Positions 25,504 to 34,997 of a DNA stretch of 44,111 nt are shown here, piece after piece. The number at the start of each line of letters is the position of its first letter. Positions within the stretch are counted from its first letter, which is position 1. The position numbers and the translations under genes are program-made. Below the pieces are notes generated by a model that saw nothing but the letters and a program-made list of their open reading frames with translations, did not search any database and was not told the origin of the DNA. The stretch comes from Odoribacter sp. OttesenSCG-928-L07 (GTDB lineage Bacteria > Bacteroidota > Bacteroidia > Bacteroidales > BM520), in contig JAJDHA010000008.1 in assembly GCA_030265965.1 (NCBI GenBank), forward strand, positions 1 to 44,111, read 5' to 3'.

Positions 25504-26907
25504 TTGCAAAAAAATCATGTATTGAAAAAAAAGATATCGATAATTATCATTTTTATTATCACCACGATAATTTTTAATATCGCCGCATTCTACCTGCCGC
25601 CAAATTTTCATGGAATACGGTTTTATGGTTTGTTGTTTTTGGTGGATATATTCGTATGGCGTATAATCCGTATAGACGCAATAAATTGCGTCTCAATACG
25701 GCAACGATACGCATGGCAACGATACGCACGGCAAAGAGACGCAATAAATTGCGTCTCCACATTTGGTTTTTTTCTGCCATATTTTTTGTTGGTTTTGGTT
25801 GCGTTGGCGGGAATTTTTTATCCAATTCCGGATTGGAATATTTATGTTAAATTAACAATTTCGACGATTTTGTTCGCATTTTGGATGTCTCATGCGGTAT
25901 TTGTTGTGTGTGAGATGATTGTAAATTTTAGATTCCAGATTCTAAATTCCAGATTCCAGATTCTAAATTCCAGATTCCAGATTCTAAATTCAAGATTGAA
26001 AATTTCAAATTCCAGATTGCAAGCAAAACGAAACCATCCATCTTTCAGTTTTCTCTTTTCTGTTTTCATTTTACTTGTCTGTTTAACAGCGCCTTTCACA
26101 TGGACTAACAAAATCAGAACTTCGGAGCTTGTTGTTTCTAATAAGGATATTCCTATGGCTTTTGACGGATATAAAATCGTGCAACTTTCTGATATTCACG
26201 CGGATTATTTTCCAAAAGGGAAACTGTTGGAAGAAGCGGTAGATATTATTAATAAGGTAAATGCAGATCTGATTCTTATCACCGGCGACTTTGTTTCTTA
26301 TAAGTCTGCGGAATTAAATCATCTGATGGAAATTCTGAAGAGGTTTCAATCGACTGATGGTGTTTATGTTGTTTTAGGTAATCACGATTATGGAACATAT
26401 TATCATTGGAAGAATGAAGAATTAAAGGAAAATAATTTTAAAGAACTTTTGTCGTGTTTTAATAACTTGGATTGGAACCTTTTACAAAATGAAACCGTAT
26501 TTATTGTTAAAGATAATGATTCTATTGCGCTTGCTGGAACGGAACATTATTCTCGTAAGGAATCTCATTATCCCAGCGCGGCAAATATTAATCTTGCACT
26601 CAAAGATGTTCCTAAAACTATGCCTGTAATCTGTATGACTCATAATCCGGAATATTGGGCAGATACTATTCGTTATATTGATAATTATGTTTTTTTAACA
26701 TTAAGCGGACATACTCACGGAATGCAAATCGGCATACACGGAAATGCTAAAATAAATATGTATCGACTGAAAAATAAATTTACAGCCGGCTTATATAAAA
26801 ATGGTAATCGATACCTATATATTAATACGGGATTCGGAACTGTTGGTTTTCCGTTTAGAATTGGCTTGAAACCGGAAATCACGGTTGTTGAGTTACGGGT
26901 GATGTGA
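25504..26907 (+). CDS. Membrane-anchored metallophosphoesterase (YkuE/Calcineurin-like)
   Basis: Motifs LSDIHADYFP, LITGDFVS, VVLGNHDYGTY, MTHNPE, LSGHTHGMQIG; N-terminal TM segments. The TTG start called by the track probably lies inside a promoter box (see findings). Confidence 0.9.
   Translation: MQKNHVLKKKISIIIIFIITTIIFNIAAFYLPPNFHGIRFYGLLFLVDIFVWRIIRIDAINCVSIRQRYAWQRYARQRDAINCVSTFGFFLPYFLLVLVALAGIFYPIPDWNIYVKLTISTILFAFWMSHAVFVVCEMIVNFRFQILNSRFQILNSRFQILNSRLKISNSRLQAKRNHPSFSFLFSVFILLVCLTAPFTWTNKIRTSELVVSNKDIPMAFDGYKIVQLSDIHADYFPKGKLLEEAVDIINKVNADLILITGDFVSYKSAELNHLMEILKRFQSTDGVYVVLGNHDYGTYYHWKNEELKENNFKELLSCFNNLDWNLLQNETVFIVKDNDSIALAGTEHYSRKESHYPSAANINLALKDVPKTMPVICMTHNPEYWADTIRYIDNYVFLTLSGHTHGMQIGIHGNAKINMYRLKNKFTAGLYKNGNRYLYINTGFGTVGFPFRIGLKPEITVVELRVM
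25674..25757. repeat. Pair of intragenic palindromes AGACGCAATAAATTGCGTCT with intervening 15-bp repeats
   Basis: Palindrome copies at 25674-25693 and 25736-25757 (63 bp apart); between them CGGCAACGATACGCA / TGGCAACGATACGCA / CGGCAAAGAGACGCA. Confidence 0.9.
25930..26013 (+). repeat. 21-bp tandem repeat (AGATTCCAGATTCTAAATTCC), ~4 copies, in frame
   Basis: Copies at 25930, 25951, 25972 and a degenerate one at 25993; encodes RFQILNS x3 then RLKISNS. Confidence 0.92.
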
Positions 26908-26908
26908 G

Positions 26909-26938
26909 GATTTGAAGATTTGAAGATTTGAAGATTTG
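26909..26938 (+). repeat. 8-bp tandem repeat (gatttgaa) after the metallophosphoesterase stop
   Basis: gatttgaagatttgaagatttgaagatttg. Confidence 0.85.
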
Positions 26939-26975
26939 CATTTTCATCAAATCAATTGCATTTTTGCCCCTAAAT

Positions 26976-26987
26976 CCCCTAAAGGGG
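26976..26987. terminator. Possible terminator / small hairpin between convergent genes
   Basis: CCCCT-AA-AGGGG followed by acttttt; located between convergent metallophosphoesterase and rmuC. Confidence 0.4.
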
Positions 26988-27019
26988 ACTTTTTGCATTT
27001 TCATCTCATTATCACATCA

Positions 27020-28423
27020 TCAAATCACCAAATCTTCCTCAATTTCAACAGCTTCTCCAATGAGCGTTATTGCTTGATCTTGTGGCAATTCTTGTACTGT
27101 TCGTAGTTTTCTTTCAATGGCGCGCGAGCGTACTCCTGCTTGATCTATTACGTTTACTGTTTCTTGTAATTTCTTTTTGGTTTTATCTAAAATTACTCCG
27201 AAATTACCAAATTCTGTTTTTACTGCGCCAAGAATTTCCCAAACTTCGCTTGAACGTTTTTCTATTGCTAATGTTCTGAAACCCATTTGTAAGCTGTTTA
27301 GAAAAGCTGCTAAGTTTGTCGGACCGACAACTGTAACTTTACACTCTCTATGTAGGTTCTCAACTAATCCCGGACGTCTTAAAATTTCTGCATATAGTCC
27401 CTCTGTGGGAACAAACATTATAGCAAAATCTGTTGTGGTCGGTGGATTAATATACTTGTTTCTAATATCTTTGGCACACTTCTTAACTGAGTTTTCAAAT
27501 TGTACCGCTATGGTTTCCATCTCTTTAGGATTGATATTTGCAAGATTATCATAACTATCTAACAATCGTTGATAATCCTCAATCGGAAACTTCGAATCAA
27601 TTGGCAACAGTAATGATTTATCATCCATATTTCTTCCCGGTAGTTTGATAGCATACTCAACTCTCTCCTGACTACCCTCTTTAACCATCGCATTTTTCTC
27701 ATATTGCTCAGGAGAAAAGATTTGTTCAAGGATTGCACCAAGTTGTATTTCGCCAAGACTTCCGCGTGTTTTTACATTTGTCAAAACTTTCTTCAGGTCG
27801 CCAACTCCTGATGCTAAAGTTTGCATTTCGCCCAGTCCTTTATGCACTTGTTCAAGTCGTTCGCTTATCATCTTAAACGATTCATTGAATCTTTTTTCGA
27901 CAGTTTCTTGAAGTTTTTCATCAACAACCTTACGCATTTCATCAAGTTTTTTGCTGTTATCTTCTTGTAAGGTTTTAAGTTTATTCTCCACTGTTTCACG
28001 TACTTCCTTTAGTTGTTCCTTTTGTTCTGCCCTACTATCTTTTGAAGATTTATCCAGTTGTTCTTGAAGAATTCTTGTTTTCTCGTCAAAATTCTTTAGC
28101 AATTCTGCAAGTTGTTTAGAAAAAATATCAAACTGATTTTTCTGAGTATTAGAAAGATCCATAACTGTTCTTGAAAGATTATCGCCAAGAAGTTTGAAAG
28201 AATTATTTAGTTCTTCTCTATTATCTTTGAAGGATTTTTGATTTTCTTCTCGATTACGAGCAAATTCATCACGAATGATGGAATCTAACTTAGAAAGTGT
28301 TGTGTCAATTCGAAGGAGCTTCTCGTTGATTTCGTCCGTATTTACGACGGATTTTTTTGTAAGTGTGATTGTTAGGGTTACTATTGATATTATTAATAGT
28401 ACGATGATTAATATTGTTGTCAT
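27020..28423 (-). CDS. rmuC: RmuC family DNA recombination protein
   Basis: Single TM N-terminus, long coiled coil, then RGSLGEIQLGAILEQIFSPEQYEKN...VEYAIKLPG...LLPIDSKFPIEDYQRLLD...FAIMFVPTEGLYAEI...VVGPTNLAAFLNSLQMGFRTLAIEKRSSEVWEILGAVKTEF. Confidence 0.95.
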   Translation of the reverse strand: MTTILIIVLLIISIVTLTITLTKKSVVNTDEINEKLLRIDTTLSKLDSIIRDEFARNREENQKSFKDNREELNNSFKLLGDNLSRTVMDLSNTQKNQFDIFSKQLAELLKNFDEKTRILQEQLDKSSKDSRAEQKEQLKEVRETVENKLKTLQEDNSKKLDEMRKVVDEKLQETVEKRFNESFKMISERLEQVHKGLGEMQTLASGVGDLKKVLTNVKTRGSLGEIQLGAILEQIFSPEQYEKNAMVKEGSQERVEYAIKLPGRNMDDKSLLLPIDSKFPIEDYQRLLDSYDNLANINPKEMETIAVQFENSVKKCAKDIRNKYINPPTTTDFAIMFVPTEGLYAEILRRPGLVENLHRECKVTVVGPTNLAAFLNSLQMGFRTLAIEKRSSEVWEILGAVKTEFGNFGVILDKTKKKLQETVNVIDQAGVRSRAIERKLRTVQELPQDQAITLIGEAVEIEEDLVI

Positions 28424-28522
28424 ATTTTGTTATTTTTTTGGTTTATATCTGTGGGATGCTGAGCGTGTTGGATCTGTGGGTTCGCTGTACTCTCCATAGG
28501 TTTGCGGCGTTCATTGTTGAAT

Positions 28523-28549
28523 CCGTGGGTTCGCTGCGCTCACCCACGG
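28523..28549. repeat. Palindromic intergenic repeat CCGTGGGT-(11 nt)-ACCCACGG
   Basis: 8-bp perfect stem, loop tcgctgcgctc; degenerate upstream copy gtgggttcgctgtactctccatagg at ~28476-28500. Confidence 0.75.
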
Positions 28550-28576
28550 TTATGGGATTAGGTAATGTTTTTAAAT

Positions 28577-29185
28577 CTACTCAATTTGTGATGAGGGTGG
28601 TCGAAGCATCAACTCATTAAGGTGTTTTTCTACTTTCTCGACTGCTGTTCCGTCTTCTCTGTCGGGACGTCTATTGCCGAAACTATTGTAAAACTCGGCA
28701 CCATTACAGAAAACTTTAATGTCTTCTACATAAGAGCCTTCGTCTCCGCCACCACAAGTGTAGAATGGGACTATTTTCTTGCCGGAAAAATTATACTGCT
28801 TGACAAAAGAAAAGATAGGTGTTGCCGCAGTTCCATACCAAATCGGTGTACCTATAAATATGATGTCATATTCATCAATGTTTTCCACTTTGTTACTTAT
28901 CTCCGGTAGATAATCTTTTTCCATCTCAAGCCTTACAATATCAATCACTGTTTTTTCATCTGGCGGATAAGGTGTTACAAGTATAATTTCAAACATATCT
29001 CCTCCAAATTTATTGTGAATTTGTTCCGCAACAGCCTTGGTGTTACCGGTTAAAGAATAGTACGCTATAAGTATCTTAGGTTCGGGATCTTTTTCAACCC
29101 TGACTGCGCCTGTTTCTTTTTTGGCGTTGTTACATGACATTAACAACACACTTATCAAAATAAATAAAATTGTTTTTGCTTTCAT
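28577..29185 (-). CDS. Flavodoxin-family lipoprotein
   Basis: LISVLLMSCNNAKKETG lipobox; ILIAYYSLTGNTKAVAEQIHNKFGGDMFEI and FIGTPIWYGTAATPIFSFVKQYNFSGKKIVPFYTCGGG. Confidence 0.9.
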   Translation of the reverse strand: MKAKTILFILISVLLMSCNNAKKETGAVRVEKDPEPKILIAYYSLTGNTKAVAEQIHNKFGGDMFEIILVTPYPPDEKTVIDIVRLEMEKDYLPEISNKVENIDEYDIIFIGTPIWYGTAATPIFSFVKQYNFSGKKIVPFYTCGGGDEGSYVEDIKVFCNGAEFYNSFGNRRPDREDGTAVEKVEKHLNELMLRPPSSQIE

Positions 29186-29255
29186 CTTATATAAATTTAA
29201 ATGTTTTTATTAAAATTATTTTCTTTTTATTAATTCAATTATTCTAACAAATATA

Positions 29256-31589
29256 TCAATCTTCAAGAAATATTGTTGAATTTAATTTAATTTCTGTTGA
29301 AGAACCTCCAATCATAATTGTAAATTCTCCTGCTTCTATAATCTTGTTAAAGTTTAAATCAATAATACTGAAATCATGTGGAGTTAACACAAAATGTTGC
29401 CTTAATGTTTCCCCCTTTTTTAATTTAATTCTTTGGAATTTCTTTAGTTGTTTTATTGGTTGAACAACGGATGCGTAATTATCTCTCAAGTACAACTGAA
29501 TAACTTCATCACCATCATAAATTCCCGTATTTTTCACATTAAAACTAACGTTAAAGGTTCCGTTTCCAATATTTTCAATCAATAAATCAGAATATTCAAA
29601 AGTTGAATAGCTTAAACCATACCCAAATGGATATAAAGCATCTTCACTCATTTCAACGTAATCATGATTTTTGGGGTTTTTCTTATTATAATACACCGGT
29701 AATTGCCCAACATTACGAGGAATTGATATTGGTAATCTACCGGCAGGATTATAATCTCCAAAGAGAACATCAGCAATTGCATTGCCGCCCTCTTGTCCCG
29801 GATACCAAGCTGTTAATAGAGCGTCGGCATTTACCGCCGCCCAATCCATATCCAAAGGCCTACCTTGTATATAAATTACTATCAACGGTTTACCTGTGTT
29901 TTTTAGTGCATTAAGCAACTCAAGTTGATTTCCAAGAAGATTTAAAGAAGCTCTATCAAAGCCTTCTCCAGATTCCATATCACTAATTATTTCCGTGCTC
30001 GTAATAGCAGCGCCAGTATCTAAATAACTTGTTTTGAAGTCTCTCGCGCTTGAACCGCCAACAACAGCAACAATTACATCAGATTTTGATGCAATATTAG
30101 CAGCTTCATTTATTTCCGAATTGGAAGTATCTCTTATTGAACATCCTTTAATATACTTTATATTGGAATTCTTTACTTTTGATTTTATTCCTTCTAACAC
30201 TGTCACGACATTATCAATATCTTGAGGAGCAGTATAATCCCCAAGCTGATTATAGATATTATCAGCATTAGGACCTACAACTGCAATTTTGATATCTTTT
30301 TTCAGAGGAAGAATATTATTATCATTTTTCAAAAGAATTATTGATTCTTGAGCTATCTTTCTTGCTAAATCAATATGTTCATTCGATCTTACTATTTCTT
30401 CAGCAAGATCAGAGTCAACATACGGGTTTTCAAAGAGATTCATTTCAAACTTTAAACGTAAGACTTTGTAAACTGCAGAATCAATTACAGATTCTTCGAT
30501 TTTTTTCTCTTTAACTGCATCTATTAAGCTTTTGAAAGCGTTTCCGCCCAGATCTACATTTACTCCAGCTTGAATTGATTGGATTGCAGCATCTTGAACA
30601 TTATTTGCAGTAAAATGACTTGAATAAAGTCCTTCAATACTTCCTAAATCTGAAACTGTAAAACCATAAAACTTCCATTCTTCGCGTAAAACATCAGTTA
30701 ACAAATATTTATTAGAAGTACATGGTACTCCGTCAATTGAGTTATAAGCAGTCATAATTGAAAGGGCGCCGGCATCTATTACAGCTTTAAAAGGAGGAAG
30801 AAAATTTTCGTGCAATTCACGCAAACCAATCATAGACACATTTCCGTTATGTCCTCCTTCGGGGATACCATAAGCTGCAAAATGCTTGACTGTCACGATT
30901 GTTGAGAATTGACTTTCAACTCTTCCTGCTCCGGCACCTTTAACTATTGCGGCAGCAAGATTTGCAGTAAGCAGCTGGTCTTCGCCGTAGCTTTCTTCAA
31001 CTCTCGACCAGCGTGGGTCACGAGACAGATCTATTACAGGTCCGTAACTAATGTGTCCTCCTTGAAGACGAATTTCCTTAGCAATTATACTCCCCATTTG
31101 CTCCAGCAATTGTGGATTCCAAGTTGATGCCTGACCAATTCCCGTTGGAAATACTGTTGTGCCGATAGCCATGTGACCATGCGGAGCTTCTTCTGCAATA
31201 AAAATTGGAATTCCAAGACGTGAGTTTTCAATCGCATATTTTTGTAAAGCATTTGCAGTTTCAGCTGCTAACTTTGGATTTAAACCATTTTGTAAAGTTT
31301 TTTTAGTCCATGGATCTGCTCTGAAAACAGCCCAAAACATTCCGGCATAATACTCATTAATCTGTTTTTCAAACTCTTTGCTATGAATAACAGAGTTTCC
31401 GTTTTTAACATACATTTCCCATGCAGGCGCGCATAACAGCTGACCTACTTTCTCCTCTAATGTCATTAAACTTAGAAGGTCTCTTGTTCTTTCATCGGCG
31501 CTTAAACTCGCATTTTTGTAGCTCTGGGAGTATAGTGCAGATATAGAGAAACTTAAACACAACATTAAAGAAAAAAGTTTACTACTCAT
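29256..31589 (-). CDS. bglX: Glycoside hydrolase family 3 beta-glucosidase
   Basis: 777 aa; signal peptide; LMTLEEKVGQLL, GPVIDLSRDPRWSRVEESYGEDQLL, TVKHFAAYGIPEGG, GFTVSDLGSIEGL (nucleophile region), C-terminal Fn3-like YPFGYGLSYSTFEYSDL. Confidence 0.93.
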   Translation of the reverse strand: MSSKLFSLMLCLSFSISALYSQSYKNASLSADERTRDLLSLMTLEEKVGQLLCAPAWEMYVKNGNSVIHSKEFEKQINEYYAGMFWAVFRADPWTKKTLQNGLNPKLAAETANALQKYAIENSRLGIPIFIAEEAPHGHMAIGTTVFPTGIGQASTWNPQLLEQMGSIIAKEIRLQGGHISYGPVIDLSRDPRWSRVEESYGEDQLLTANLAAAIVKGAGAGRVESQFSTIVTVKHFAAYGIPEGGHNGNVSMIGLRELHENFLPPFKAVIDAGALSIMTAYNSIDGVPCTSNKYLLTDVLREEWKFYGFTVSDLGSIEGLYSSHFTANNVQDAAIQSIQAGVNVDLGGNAFKSLIDAVKEKKIEESVIDSAVYKVLRLKFEMNLFENPYVDSDLAEEIVRSNEHIDLARKIAQESIILLKNDNNILPLKKDIKIAVVGPNADNIYNQLGDYTAPQDIDNVVTVLEGIKSKVKNSNIKYIKGCSIRDTSNSEINEAANIASKSDVIVAVVGGSSARDFKTSYLDTGAAITSTEIISDMESGEGFDRASLNLLGNQLELLNALKNTGKPLIVIYIQGRPLDMDWAAVNADALLTAWYPGQEGGNAIADVLFGDYNPAGRLPISIPRNVGQLPVYYNKKNPKNHDYVEMSEDALYPFGYGLSYSTFEYSDLLIENIGNGTFNVSFNVKNTGIYDGDEVIQLYLRDNYASVVQPIKQLKKFQRIKLKKGETLRQHFVLTPHDFSIIDLNFNKIIEAGEFTIMIGGSSTEIKLNSTIFLED

Positions 31590-31794
31590 TTGTAAAATTA
31601 TTAGGTTTGTAAATTTGATGTTGAAAAATCCACAATCTCATGTTGGAAAATTTAATTTTAGACAACAAAAGTACATTAAAAAACTAATTTTTTCAAGCGC
31701 TAATAAAAAATGTATGAACTCTTTTTTTCTCAATGAAGAGTCAGAGCTCGTAGCAGCAGAGCAGATATGAAACCTGAAAGTTAAAAGTTTTTTC

Positions 31795-31802
31795 TACATT
31801 TG
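31795..31802 (+). promoter_or_regulatory. Bacteroidota -7 box TACATTTG upstream of DNA alkylation repair gene
   Basis: Matches TAnnTTTG; 14 nt before the ATG at 31817. Confidence 0.6.
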
Positions 31803-31816
31803 CAAAAAATTAAACA

Positions 31817-32524
31817 ATGACGATTCTTGAATTAAGAAAACAACTTTTTGAATATGCTGATGAGGAATATCGTGAGTTTCATAAAAATTTAGTTCCAGGC
31901 AATAATGAATTTATTGGTGTACGTATTCCACAACTTAGAAAGTTGGCAAAAGAAATTGCAAAGAATGAATATGAATGGCATGAACTTGTTACTGACAAGA
32001 CTGAAACTAAATACGTTGAGGAATTATCTTTTGTTGGATATGTAATTGCTTATGCCCAAATGGATAATGAAGAGCGATTTAAGCTGCTTGATGATTATGT
32101 GCCACGAATTAATAATTGGGCAACTTGTGATACTTTTTGCGGAACATTAAAGTTTGTTGACAAGAAAGAAAACAACAAACTAATGTGGGATTTCATTCAA
32201 AAGTTTTTAGTGTCGGATAATGAGTTTGAAATTCGCTTCGGAGTTGTAATGATTTTAGGATATTTTGTTAATGTCGAGTATATTGATTCTGCTTTTCAAT
32301 GGTTTAACAAAATTAATCATGATGGATATTATGTAAAAATGGGTATCGCATGGACTGTTGCAGAGTTTTATATTAAACATCCTGAGAAAACATTTAAATT
32401 TTTGAAAGACAACAAAATGGATAATTTTACTCACAATAAAAGTATTCAAAAAATCAACGAATCATTTCGCGTTGAGAAAGACAAAAAAGAGGAATTGAAG
32501 AAATTGAAACGGAAAAATAAGTAA
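31817..32524 (+). CDS. DNA alkylation repair protein (AlkD-like HEAT repeat)
   Basis: GVRIPQLRKLAKEIAK, ELSFVGYVIAYAQ, INNWATCDTFCGTLKFV, EIRFGVVMILGYFV, YYVKMGIAWTVAEFYIKHPEKTFKFL. Confidence 0.92.
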   Translation: MTILELRKQLFEYADEEYREFHKNLVPGNNEFIGVRIPQLRKLAKEIAKNEYEWHELVTDKTETKYVEELSFVGYVIAYAQMDNEERFKLLDDYVPRINNWATCDTFCGTLKFVDKKENNKLMWDFIQKFLVSDNEFEIRFGVVMILGYFVNVEYIDSAFQWFNKINHDGYYVKMGIAWTVAEFYIKHPEKTFKFLKDNKMDNFTHNKSIQKINESFRVEKDKKEELKKLKRKNK

Positions 32525-32538
32525 TTGAAAAGAGAAAA

Positions 32539-34176
32539 TTAGATTTCTTCTAACTTAAATTTAATATTCTTGTATTCAAAATTAGCGTTTTTTGAGTTAT
32601 ATAAGTAACACTTGAATGGTTGATGTATCGGATTACCGTAAACATTTAATTTTATGGTAGCTGAGAAGGTCTCCCATTCTCCACTATTTAATTTCGTTTT
32701 ACTCTTTATCTCTATAGACTTCCATAACAAATTTTTATTGTTTTTAGATATAGAACAAACAATACACGGAAGTTTTGTAAGTTTGTCTGTCGTTTTTATA
32801 TCGAAAGAAATCGTAGCCACCATATATCTTTGGCGTTTTTCGAATTGAAAATTATCTATTAGGTGTAAATATAATTTTGAACTTTCTCCTAAGTATATTT
32901 GTTCTGTAGGATCAACCTCAACTATCAAGCCTTTTGACGGAATAATTGCATAATTTATTGTAACCAATGCAGTTGAAACAAATAGAGCAATTATTAAAAT
33001 AGCATTTACAACGGTAGAAGTTATATTAATATTTCTAATCTTATTTAACCCATTTCGAATAATAATAATACATTTATCAAAAATTTTCACTAAAAATTTA
33101 TATAAAACATTCGCAGCTATAGCAACTCCTAAAGCACTAACAACAAATAAAAAGCCTACAAATAATGTCTTGCCAAAATTATTATTTGTTGAAGCAATTG
33201 CATTAAACGGACCTCTCATAAATCCATGAACAGCAAATAAAACCATCGACAAAGAACCAAAATAAGCTAAAAATCTTTTTACATATTTCTTATCAACATT
33301 TTCTTTTTTTAATAATGACGAATTGAATGCCCACATACATAAATATGTGATAGACAAAAATGTAAAAGGGAAAAGGGCATGAAAATAGTTTCCAAGAACG
33401 AAGACAACTGCAGCTAAAATTCCAAAAATATTATTTATTTTTTTATCTTTATTAAGTGCAAATAGAATTCCAAAAGCAAACTCCGGCAAATGTCCTGGTA
33501 TATTTTGCAACAAATCAACCTCTTTAAGGTTTACATAAAAATATTGTGAGATAAAAATCCAAATATAACAAATTAAGCAAATGATTAAAAATGCTCTAGA
33601 GTTATATTTTTTTATCAACTTATAAACAAAAGGAAAGAACAGATATAATTGAAAAATTAAACCGAAAAACCACCAAGGACCAACTATCGACAAACCTTCA
33701 TTCGGCAAAAACGTGTGAATAAATAAAAGTTTATGTTTTAATGCCGACCATTCATAATTACCTATAAAATGAACTTTGTAAACCACAGTCCATAAGATAT
33801 ATACAATGATTCCGGTAAGTAATAATGGATATAATTTTTTTAATCTATCTACAACAAAAGTCATCCATTTTGAGTTTTTTTTCAGCATAGACATTGCAAG
33901 ACCATAACCACTAATAAAAATAAATAATTGAACCCCATAATGTCCCAAAAAACTGAAGAGAATATTAATAATTTCAAATGGTTCACTACCAATTAAATGT
34001 AAAAATTCTTTAACTAGATTTGCGGAAAAATAAAATTCATTTTCACCAATATTCATTGGAGCAATATGATGAAAAAGATTGTGCAACATAATACTCAATA
34101 TTGCAATACCTTTTATTACATTTGTGTTATCCTTAGATATAGTACGGATTTGCATATTTGTAAAATTATCATGCAA
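32539..34176 (-). CDS. Membrane acyltransferase (acyltransferase_3 family)
   Basis: NVIKGIAILSIMLHNLFHH, HYGVQLFIFISGYGLA, GPWWFFGLIFQLYLFFPFVYKLI. Likely true ATG start at 34155 (MQIRTISKDN). Confidence 0.87.
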   Translation of the reverse strand: MHDNFTNMQIRTISKDNTNVIKGIAILSIMLHNLFHHIAPMNIGENEFYFSANLVKEFLHLIGSEPFEIINILFSFLGHYGVQLFIFISGYGLAMSMLKKNSKWMTFVVDRLKKLYPLLLTGIIVYILWTVVYKVHFIGNYEWSALKHKLLFIHTFLPNEGLSIVGPWWFFGLIFQLYLFFPFVYKLIKKYNSRAFLIICLICYIWIFISQYFYVNLKEVDLLQNIPGHLPEFAFGILFALNKDKKINNIFGILAAVVFVLGNYFHALFPFTFLSITYLCMWAFNSSLLKKENVDKKYVKRFLAYFGSLSMVLFAVHGFMRGPFNAIASTNNNFGKTLFVGFLFVVSALGVAIAANVLYKFLVKIFDKCIIIIRNGLNKIRNINITSTVVNAILIIALFVSTALVTINYAIIPSKGLIVEVDPTEQIYLGESSKLYLHLIDNFQFEKRQRYMVATISFDIKTTDKLTKLPCIVCSISKNNKNLLWKSIEIKSKTKLNSGEWETFSATIKLNVYGNPIHQPFKCYLYNSKNANFEYKNIKFKLEEI

Positions 34177-34181
34177 AGGTA
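34174..34181 (-). promoter_or_regulatory. -7 box TACCTTTG for the acyltransferase
   Basis: Reverse complement of caaaggta; 18 nt upstream of ATG at 34155. Confidence 0.55.
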
Positions 34182-34221
34182 AAATAAAAATTTTCAGTTT
34201 TCATCTTTCAACTAATAATAT

Positions 34222-34229
34222 TATCTTTG
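34222..34229 (+). promoter_or_regulatory. -7 box TATCTTTG upstream of His/Cys-rich protein
   Basis: TAnnTTTG match, 8 nt before ATG at 34238. Confidence 0.6.
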
Positions 34230-34237
34230 CAGCGTAA

Positions 34238-34792
34238 ATGAAAAAGCTATTTTATAAAATATTATCCTTTGCAATGATTGCTGTATTGTTAGTGTTTTCA
34301 TCTGGAATACACGTACTTGTACATCATTGCCTTGTTGAAAATGAAACTGAAATAGTATTTAATGCAGAACGAATTTCTTGCGATCATCACGAAACTACGG
34401 AAAAAAGTTCGTGTTGCAACCATCATGAACACGATTGTTGTAAGGCTCAAGAAAGTGAACATCGTTGCAACCATTTGCATTCTGCAACCGCAAATTCAGA
34501 AAAACCACTTGATAAAATTTCATTTTCCCCAATTACTTGTGAAGTTGTTTCTTTAGATTTAATCCTTGATAAAAACAATATTTCAAACTCTCCTTCCTTC
34601 GATTTAGAACAAGATTTTTCATTGTTAATAACAAACACCTTATGCGAAAATCTTCTCAATGATACTCATTCTCACAAAGATATACTTCTATCAAAGTTTC
34701 TATACCCCGACAATCAACCTCTTTTATTTACGGGAATCGAAATAGTATATCTCTTCAACTGTCCGAAAATCCCACACAATTATTATTGTTAG
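34238..34792 (+). CDS. His/Cys-rich membrane/periplasmic protein (HYC_CC_PP-like), putative metal binding
   Basis: N-terminal TM; HHC, CDHHETTEKSSCCNHHEHDCCKAQESEHRCNHLH cluster; immediately upstream of TonB receptor and HMA gene. Confidence 0.7.
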   Translation: MKKLFYKILSFAMIAVLLVFSSGIHVLVHHCLVENETEIVFNAERISCDHHETTEKSSCCNHHEHDCCKAQESEHRCNHLHSATANSEKPLDKISFSPITCEVVSLDLILDKNNISNSPSFDLEQDFSLLITNTLCENLLNDTHSHKDILLSKFLYPDNQPLLFTGIEIVYLFNCPKIPHNYYC

Positions 34793-34997
34793 TAAATTCA
34801 AGGTGTGTCAAACAGTATAGATATGACACTGATTGTACAGATGCTTCTTTTTTCATCTATATCAATCATACGATATCTGATAAACCTGAGTCATCTATGT
34901 GCAAAACAGACTTTTGACATTCCTTTATTAAATATATTTCATCAATTTTTTCTCTGAAGTTTGATAAAAGCTTCATAAAATTTAAAATCAAATAAAA

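Noticed and set aside
25574-26111. ORFs 25574-25825(-), 25656-25850(+), 25890-26111(-)
   Set aside because: Generated by the repeat insertions inside the metallophosphoesterase gene; they consist of repeat translations only.
27070-28909. Plus-strand ORFs over rmuC and the flavodoxin (27070-27279, 27177-27554, 28275-28499, 28414-28620, 28622-28909)
   Set aside because: Antisense to well-supported conserved genes, no recognisable domains.
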